Positions 58,306 to 64,000 of a stretch of 64,000 bases of DNA are shown here, piece by piece (the stretch's first letter is position 1; each line of letters opens with the position of its first letter). Position numbers and translations under genes: made by a program. Under the pieces are notes generated by a model. It had not been told where the DNA came from. It saw only the letters and a list, made by a program, of their open reading frames with translations, and searched no databases. The stretch covers positions 26,487,477-26,551,476 of the forward strand of contig NC_084707.1 in assembly GCF_033807575.1 (NCBI RefSeq). The letters are read 5' to 3'. The stretch comes from Cydia pomonella. Taxonomy: Eukaryota; Arthropoda; Insecta; Lepidoptera; Tortricidae.

Positions 58306-60780
58306 TTGGGGATCTCTGCCTCTGTGGAGCATTTGTTCTCCCCAACTCGTGGGAATTTAATGGCAACTAAAAATAAAAAAACTCCTGAAAACGGCCCTTT
58401 TGAGGGCCAACACGAAAACGGCCCTTCTCAGGGCCAACACGAAAACGGCCCTTCTCAGGGCCAACATGAAAGCGGCTCTTCCCAGAGCCTGCCTGATGCG
58501 GTGTCGGAGCTGGATCAAAGAGCGTCGACAGACTCAGACTCAGACTTGGGGACTAACTCCCAGGCAAGAACGAGAGGAGTCAGAAATGAACGGTCAGGGA
58601 GGATACGTCGACTGTCTGACACGACGGACTCCGACGACCTTGCAAAGGACGATGAGACGGCTGGCGAGAAGTCAGTGGAAAGACAGTTGGCCCAAAAAAG
58701 GCGCCATACTGGATCGGACGAGGAAACGTGTCTGGGAAACCTGCCAAAAATAAATACAGCACGTCGAGGCGGGAAATGGGGAAAGAGCAAGACCCGCGGA
58801 GCGTACACGGGTATTGCTAAGACCAAATCCCTTGGGGCATACGTGGGAATAGCCAAGGCCAAAAGCATGCTGAAAATATGTCTCGAGCGAGGGTCTTCTG
58901 GGAAAAAAGCGGATAAGGATGCCAGACATACGCCCCAAGTTCACGGGCCGGCGTCCTGCTCGACGAAGGAAAAAAACCAAACATCTGAACAGGTCATTTC
59001 CGACGAGGAGCAAGAAATGGAGTGCAACCTGGTGCTGGAGGGTTGTCAGTCACCGGCTGCTGACGGAGACGAAGCGGATGTGGCCCGCAGGGCAGCCAAG
59101 AGGGTGCTGGCCGACGTCAGCAAGTCAGCGAATTTAAAGGGAACCATCCGCGGTCGCATTAACAAGGCGTGCCGCGAAATAATAAATGCCATGGATAACA
59201 TTCACTCAAGAGAGGAGAATGAGGAGGTGCATGTCCTTCGGGCAAATAATAAAAGATTGAAGGAAGAGCTAGCTCATGCGACATCTGAATTGAAGGCGCT
59301 CAGAAAGGCCTTTTCCGATCGGAATAAGAAGGAGACTCCAGCAGGCAGTCTAAAGGCTAACCAGATCCTGGGGGCGGTAACGGATGCCTTGTCTGAGTTT
59401 AGGGAGGAGCTGTCGGCGAGTCTCTTCAAATCGCTAGGGGACATGGTTAATGCTCGCATAGACGACATAAAGAGTCGTCTCCCTCCAGCGCCGGTTGTTC
59501 GCCCGCCATTAGCGGCGGACCGAAAAAAGGCAGCTACGGCTGCCGCTAGGACGGTTTCTCCTACACGGTTTCCTGTGGTTGATCTGCCGGATGATCCCTG
59601 GACCCCGTTGGCGGTTCCTGCCCCCGCTCCTACCCCGAGGCCTGGCCCTGGGGAATCTGTAGAGAAATCTGTAGCATCGTCTGGGTCAACGCTAATGCCC
59701 CCTGCGAGAGCTGCACCTGGCCCGAAAGTGCCGCGGAGGAAACAAGTAGCTACCAAGCAGGTACCTCAGGTGACTCCTCCCCATCATGCGGGAAATTCTT
59801 CAAAACCCACCCCCGCTCCCCGAGCGAAGAGGGTTACTCAGACGGCGCTGCCGCCACCACCGACGACTGCTAATCAGACGTGGACAGAAGTATTGGGCCG
59901 TAAAGCAAAGAGGAAAGCTAATAAGAAAGCGTCTGCAGCAGTCCAACCGGCTGTGAAGCCAAAGCCGAAGCCGCGTAAATTGGTTGCTCCATCGACGGCG
60001 GGCATTGTTGTGGCTCTCAAACCAGAATCTGAGGCTACATATGCGGGGATCTTCGCCAAGGTGACGACTTCTTTTGGTCTAGCTGAGGTGGGGCTAGACC
60101 ACGTTAAAGTTCGGAAAACGGCCGATGGGGCGCGTATCATTGAGGTCCCTGGTACCGACAATGGCAGGGCAGCCGATATCCTGCGCGAGAAATTGGAAGG
60201 CTTGGTCGGCAACGACGCGAGGGTGTACCGGCCAACAAAAATGGCCGGCTTGAGGGTATCAGGACTCATGGAATGTGCAACCAAGGAGGCAGTAGCCGAG
60301 GCAATTTCAGCGAAGGGTGGTTGCAGACTTGACGAGGTGAAGGTGGGCGCAATCCGTACTGGCTTTAATGGGGTAGGTTCGACCCTCATTAAATGCCCAG
60401 TGACAGCCGCCAACAAGATAGTAGAGGGAAGGCGTTTGCTTGTGGGGTGGTCGAGTGCACAAGTTCAAATATTAGATCCAGCACCGCTCCGCTGTTATAA
60501 ATGCATGGGGACGGGACACGCTCGCGCCACTTGCCCTTCACAAGTAGAGAGAGGGAACCTGTGCTTCCGGTGCAGCAAGCCGGGACATAAGGCGTCGGGC
60601 TGCACCGAGGCGCCATTTTGCGCGGCGTGTCACCAAGCTAAGAAGCCAGCCGGCCACTATATGGGAGGCCAAGCATGCTGCCCCCCACCGACTAAGGGAA
60701 GAGTAGGCCCCGTCCAGACCCAGGGGCCCGAACAGAGATCCGCCCAAGGGGCTGACGAGGGACAAGAGATGGATACGTAA
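58306..60780 (+). CDS. ORF1 (gag-like) of the R1-clade retrotransposon
   Basis: 824 codons from the first ATG; a second in-frame ATG at 58360 (MATKNKKTPENG) is an equally good start. The N-terminus has a repeated ENGPSQGQH motif (about four copies, 58386-58470). The middle is basic and acidic by turns, with a likely coiled coil (residues about 300-345, VHVLRANNKRLKEELAH) and a proline-rich linker. Three zinc knuckles close the protein: CYKCMGTGHARATC at residue 730, CFRCSKPGHKASGC, and the variant CAACHQ...HYMGGQAC. In this family ORF1 packages the element RNA and guides it to the nucleus and target. It overlaps ORF2 by one base (TAATG). It is longer than I remember for most R1-clade ORF1 proteins. 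Confidence 0.9.
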   Translation: MGISASVEHLFSPTRGNLMATKNKKTPENGPFEGQHENGPSQGQHENGPSQGQHESGSSQSLPDAVSELDQRASTDSDSDLGTNSQARTRGVRNERSGRIRRLSDTTDSDDLAKDDETAGEKSVERQLAQKRRHTGSDEETCLGNLPKINTARRGGKWGKSKTRGAYTGIAKTKSLGAYVGIAKAKSMLKICLERGSSGKKADKDARHTPQVHGPASCSTKEKNQTSEQVISDEEQEMECNLVLEGCQSPAADGDEADVARRAAKRVLADVSKSANLKGTIRGRINKACREIINAMDNIHSREENEEVHVLRANNKRLKEELAHATSELKALRKAFSDRNKKETPAGSLKANQILGAVTDALSEFREELSASLFKSLGDMVNARIDDIKSRLPPAPVVRPPLAADRKKAATAAARTVSPTRFPVVDLPDDPWTPLAVPAPAPTPRPGPGESVEKSVASSGSTLMPPARAAPGPKVPRRKQVATKQVPQVTPPHHAGNSSKPTPAPRAKRVTQTALPPPPTTANQTWTEVLGRKAKRKANKKASAAVQPAVKPKPKPRKLVAPSTAGIVVALKPESEATYAGIFAKVTTSFGLAEVGLDHVKVRKTADGARIIEVPGTDNGRAADILREKLEGLVGNDARVYRPTKMAGLRVSGLMECATKEAVAEAISAKGGCRLDEVKVGAIRTGFNGVGSTLIKCPVTAANKIVEGRRLLVGWSSAQVQILDPAPLRCYKCMGTGHARATCPSQVERGNLCFRCSKPGHKASGCTEAPFCAACHQAKKPAGHYMGGQACCPPPTKGRVGPVQTQGPEQRSAQGADEGQEMDT

Positions 60781-63700
60781 TGTTGCCACGCCCTTACGAA
60801 CTCCTACAGACTAACTTGAACAGATGCGCCCGTGCCCAAGACCTGCTCATGCAGGTAATAGCGGAGTGGGGCATAGGCGCGGCTGTGGTGGCGGAACCGT
60901 ATTGCGTTCCTCCTCAGCCCAACTGGGTAGGAGCAACCGATCGGAAAGTGGCTCTAGTATTACCGGCTATTGGGGACTATCCTCCCCTGATAGCGGTTCA
61001 TAAAGGTCCCGGAATGGCGGCAGCCAAATGGGGAAACCTTATACTAATCGGCACTTACTTTTCCCCTAATAGGCCACTATGGGAGTTCGAGGGCTACTTA
61101 GATGATCTGGGAGGGCTAATAAGGAGGTCAGCACCAACCCCGGTACTCGTGATGGGGGACCTCAATGCTAAAAGCGCAGCCTGGGGTTCCCCTGTTACTA
61201 ATGCGAAGGGCGAAACCCTTAGGGACTGGGCGGTAGAGATGGGACTGGTGGTTGTAAACCAGGGTAATGCCTACACATGTGTGCGACAGCAGGGAGGATC
61301 CATTGTCGACGTTACTCTTGCAACCCCTGTTGTCGCTAACCGCATTGAGGACTGGCGTGTCCTGGAGGATGTGGAAACTCTCTCCGACCACGTCTACATC
61401 AGGATGAGGATCTCTCCATCTCTGGCGGCCCCACTACAGGCTATGCCGCAAGCAGCAGGTAGGCGCCGTCCCCACGGCCGCTTCCCTAGGTGGTCCTTGG
61501 CCAGCCTGGATAGGGACATGATTGAGGAGGCCGCATTGATAGAGGCTTGGTGCGCTCCCCCACCAGTGGACCTAGGGATTGAAGAAAGGGCAGGCCGGTT
61601 CCGTGCGTCTCTAACCACGGTGTGCGATACTGGCATGTCAAGGACGAAGAAATTAGCTGGCAAAAAACAGGTCTACTGGTGGTCGGAGGAAATTGCTGCC
61701 CTCCGAGTAACCGCCAATGCTGCACGCCGAAAATTCACCAGGTGCCGGCGCCGTCAACACACGGCGGCAGAGGAGGAGACACTCCGGGACGCCCTTGTCG
61801 CCGCAAAATTGGCATTAAGAATTGCTATAGCCAAACGGAAGGATGAGGCCCGAGAGGAATTCCTGAGTACTTTAGATAGGGATCCATGGGGGCGACCCTA
61901 CAAAATAGTCAGGAACAAAATGAAACACGCTCCCCCCATGGATTCCTTAGAGCCGGAGCTACTAAGGAGAGTTGTAGAGGGCCTCTTCCCGGCGGCACCG
62001 TACTTTGCGCCTCCCGTTATGGCTCTCCCAACGGAGGAACCGGAGGGCCTTCCTGACGTCCCTTTGATCTCGGATGTAGAAATTATGGGAGCGGTGTACC
62101 GAATGAGAGCCAGCAAAAAGGCTCCGGGGCCGGATGGTGTGCCAGGGAGAGTGCTCTCTCTGGCATTGAAACACCTCGGAATCCGACTTCGAGGGTTATT
62201 TGACGACTGCCTCAAAGAGGGAATTTTCCCTCGTTGTTGGAAAGAGGGTAGATTGTGCCTATTGCGAAAGGAGGGTCGTCCAGCTGACTCGCCTTCGGGA
62301 TACCGCCCCATCGTTCTCCTAGATGAAACTGGAAAGATGTTGGAACGCATCATAGCAAGGCGTATTACTAAGCATCTGGAGGACACGGGCCCGAACATTA
62401 GCGACCGGCAATTCGGCTTCCGCGAGGGGCGGTCAACAATAGACGCTGTAGGCACGTTGAAGAAATTCAGCGATCTGGCAGCAGAGAAAAAGGAGGGAGC
62501 CGTAGCAGTGTCCCTAGATATTGCTAATGCCTTTGGCTCTCTCCCTTATGGAGTGATAAAAGAGGCGCTCCGGTATCACGGTGTGCCTCTTTATTTGAGG
62601 ACAATAATAGAGCACTACCTCTCAGATAGGGTAGTGCTCTATGAATCAGGAGGCAGACGCTTAGAAAGACGAATGGAGTGTGGTGTTCCTCAGGGGTCGG
62701 TACTGGGGCCCCTGCTCTGGAACATCGGTTTTGATTGGGCGATAAGAGGGGAGCAACTTCCCCGTATGGTCACCATTTGTTATGCCGATGACACAATGGT
62801 GGCCGTACGGGGAAGAGAGTATCGGGAAACCTTAAGGAGAGCCGCAGTGGCAACCGAGCTCACGGTGGGGCGCATTAATATGTTAGGGCTTACGGTATCG
62901 CTCAACAAGACCGATGCCGTGGTTTTCAAAGGAAGAGGCTGGAGGCTGCGGCCTGATGAAGTGATCACTGTAGGGGGTGAGGCGGTCCCTTTAAAAGACC
63001 ACATTAAATATTTGGGCCTTATCCTGGACCACAAGTGGGAATTCAAGGAACACTTTACCAACCTGGTTCCTCGACTCATTGGTGCTGCTTCGGCGCTGAG
63101 CCGGCTATTGCCCAATGTTGGAGGCCCCCAAGCCCCATGTCGACGCCTATATGCGAACGTCATTCGCAGCATGGCGCTATACGGGGCACCGATATGGGCT
63201 GGGAGGCTTAATGACGAAACAAAGGCCCTCCTCCGAAGGCCTCAGAGGGTCATTGCGCGGCGCATAATTAGAGGGTACTCGACCATAGGACACGCAGCCG
63301 CCTGCGCTCTCGCCGGTATCCTGCCATGGGACCTAGACGCCAGACTATTGGCAGAGAGATATAATCAGAGGATGGAGCTACGCATCGCCGATGAACGGCT
63401 GGCTCCTCAAGAGCTGGAGGCTCGGCTTGCGGCAGCAAAAAAGAGAGAAAGAGATCGGTGGAAAAGCCAGCTAGAGGACGAGCCATATGGCACGTATACA
63501 ATAGGGGCGCTCCTCCCGTCCTTCGATAGCTGGCTGGACCGTAAAAGTGGGATCTTGACCTACAGGCAAGTACAGGTAATGACTGGACACGGCTGCTTCG
63601 GTCATTACCTGTACACAATACAGAGGGAGCCTTCGCCAGTCTGTCATCACTGCGGGTACGAGGATGACACGGCACACCACACAACGGTGGAATGCCCTAC

Positions 63701-63950
63701 ATGGGCCCCGGAGAGGCGGGAACTAGAATTGGTCCTGAACGTGGATGATCTCTCGCTGCATAACATAGTAGCAAGAATTTTGGTCAGTGAGAGATCCTGG
63801 GAGGCGTTTAATAACTTCTGCGAACAAGTTATAAGAAAGAAAGAGGAAGCGGAGCGGATGCGGGAAGAGAGAGCTGATGCGCACCCGCTTCGACGCAGAC
63901 GGAGGGGAACAAGGCAAAGGCAATTCGTCAATGCCTTGATTCCTCAGTAG
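60780..63950 (+). CDS. ORF2 of the R1-clade retrotransposon (APE endonuclease and reverse transcriptase)
   Basis: 1056 codons, uninterrupted. The N-terminal endonuclease shows QTNLNRC, VVAEPYC, the metal-binding and catalytic GDLNAKSAAWG, and LSDHVYI. The reverse transcriptase follows with KAPGPDGVPG, VSLDIANAFGSLP, GVPQGSVLGP and the active-site CYADDTMV, then the thumb LGLILDHKW. A C-terminal zinc motif (CHHCGYEDDTAHHTTVEC) precedes a basic tail. The endonuclease nicks the target and the RT copies the RNA there. Its ATG overlaps the ORF1 stop as TAATG, so translation probably depends on termination-reinitiation, as shown for SART1. All key residues are present. Confidence 0.95.
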   Translation: MLPRPYELLQTNLNRCARAQDLLMQVIAEWGIGAAVVAEPYCVPPQPNWVGATDRKVALVLPAIGDYPPLIAVHKGPGMAAAKWGNLILIGTYFSPNRPLWEFEGYLDDLGGLIRRSAPTPVLVMGDLNAKSAAWGSPVTNAKGETLRDWAVEMGLVVVNQGNAYTCVRQQGGSIVDVTLATPVVANRIEDWRVLEDVETLSDHVYIRMRISPSLAAPLQAMPQAAGRRRPHGRFPRWSLASLDRDMIEEAALIEAWCAPPPVDLGIEERAGRFRASLTTVCDTGMSRTKKLAGKKQVYWWSEEIAALRVTANAARRKFTRCRRRQHTAAEEETLRDALVAAKLALRIAIAKRKDEAREEFLSTLDRDPWGRPYKIVRNKMKHAPPMDSLEPELLRRVVEGLFPAAPYFAPPVMALPTEEPEGLPDVPLISDVEIMGAVYRMRASKKAPGPDGVPGRVLSLALKHLGIRLRGLFDDCLKEGIFPRCWKEGRLCLLRKEGRPADSPSGYRPIVLLDETGKMLERIIARRITKHLEDTGPNISDRQFGFREGRSTIDAVGTLKKFSDLAAEKKEGAVAVSLDIANAFGSLPYGVIKEALRYHGVPLYLRTIIEHYLSDRVVLYESGGRRLERRMECGVPQGSVLGPLLWNIGFDWAIRGEQLPRMVTICYADDTMVAVRGREYRETLRRAAVATELTVGRINMLGLTVSLNKTDAVVFKGRGWRLRPDEVITVGGEAVPLKDHIKYLGLILDHKWEFKEHFTNLVPRLIGAASALSRLLPNVGGPQAPCRRLYANVIRSMALYGAPIWAGRLNDETKALLRRPQRVIARRIIRGYSTIGHAAACALAGILPWDLDARLLAERYNQRMELRIADERLAPQELEARLAAAKKRERDRWKSQLEDEPYGTYTIGALLPSFDSWLDRKSGILTYRQVQVMTGHGCFGHYLYTIQREPSPVCHHCGYEDDTAHHTTVECPTWAPERRELELVLNVDDLSLHNIVARILVSERSWEAFNNFCEQVIRKKEEAERMREERADAHPLRRRRRGTRQRQFVNALIPQ

Positions 63951-64000
63951 AGCTGCGGGCTGGGGACCCGCAGATAAAGCTCTACACGCCTGGGGAGGGA

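Larger units (their letters stand above)
57705..64000 (+). mobile_element. R1-clade non-LTR retrotransposon, apparently intact, 3' end outside window
   Basis: Begins GGGGCGCTAGGTCGGG after the minisatellite, with a 600-bp 5' UTR and two long open frames with no stop or frameshift. The frames are a gag-like ORF1 with zinc knuckles and an APE plus RT ORF2. This matches the R1 clade, which includes rDNA-targeting R1 and telomere-targeting TRAS and SART. The 3' UTR starts at 63951 (AGCTGCGGGCTGGGGACCCG) and is cut by the window end, so neither the tail nor the downstream junction can be examined. Confidence 0.9.

Overview
The window is nuclear DNA of an insect, almost certainly a moth or butterfly. 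The genes are animal genes with GT-AG introns, the background is AT-rich, and it is crowded with repeat types common in Lepidoptera: mariners, hAT-type MITEs, Jockey/CR1-like and RTE-like LINE tails, a tRNA-derived SINE, a TTAGG-containing minisatellite and an R1-clade retrotransposon. No bacterial genes, CRISPR arrays or rRNA genes were seen. Exon limits below were worked out by hand from splice signals, reading phase and family resemblance.

Layout: (1) 220-9826, plus strand: the last 11 exons of a cilia/flagella protein resembling CFAP43. Intron 4 carries a mariner with LINE fragments nested in it, and one exon is followed by two broken tandem copies. (2) 12373-19292, minus: five exons of a small single-pass membrane protein I do not recognise. 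Its last intron holds a 130-bp tandem array made from the gene's own fourth exon, split by a 2.4-kb transposon. (3) 20437-29067, plus: a complete six-exon lysosomal phospholipase A2 / LCAT-family gene (PLA2G15-like, 412 aa), divergent from gene 2. (4) 29068-41843: a gene-poor repeat island with a 529-bp element flanked by an 8-bp target duplication, a hairpin, LINE remnants, a decayed mariner, a 1.83-kb palindrome and a hAT-type MITE. (5) 41844-54681, minus: nine exons of a TBC1D20-like RabGAP with a C-terminal membrane anchor and one frameshifting base in a G7 run. Its introns hold an RT element, a 43-bp minisatellite and a foldback element. (6) 57220-64000: a 17-bp TTAGG-containing minisatellite followed directly by an apparently intact R1-clade non-LTR retrotransposon that runs off the window.

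The four host genes have no obvious shared pathway: axoneme assembly, an unknown membrane protein, lysosomal lipid turnover and Rab1/ER-Golgi regulation. Most of what is unusual here is structural: mobile elements nested in one another, exon fragments turned into tandem repeats, and a telomere-type repeat next to a retrotransposon of the clade that contains the telomere-targeting TRAS and SART families.
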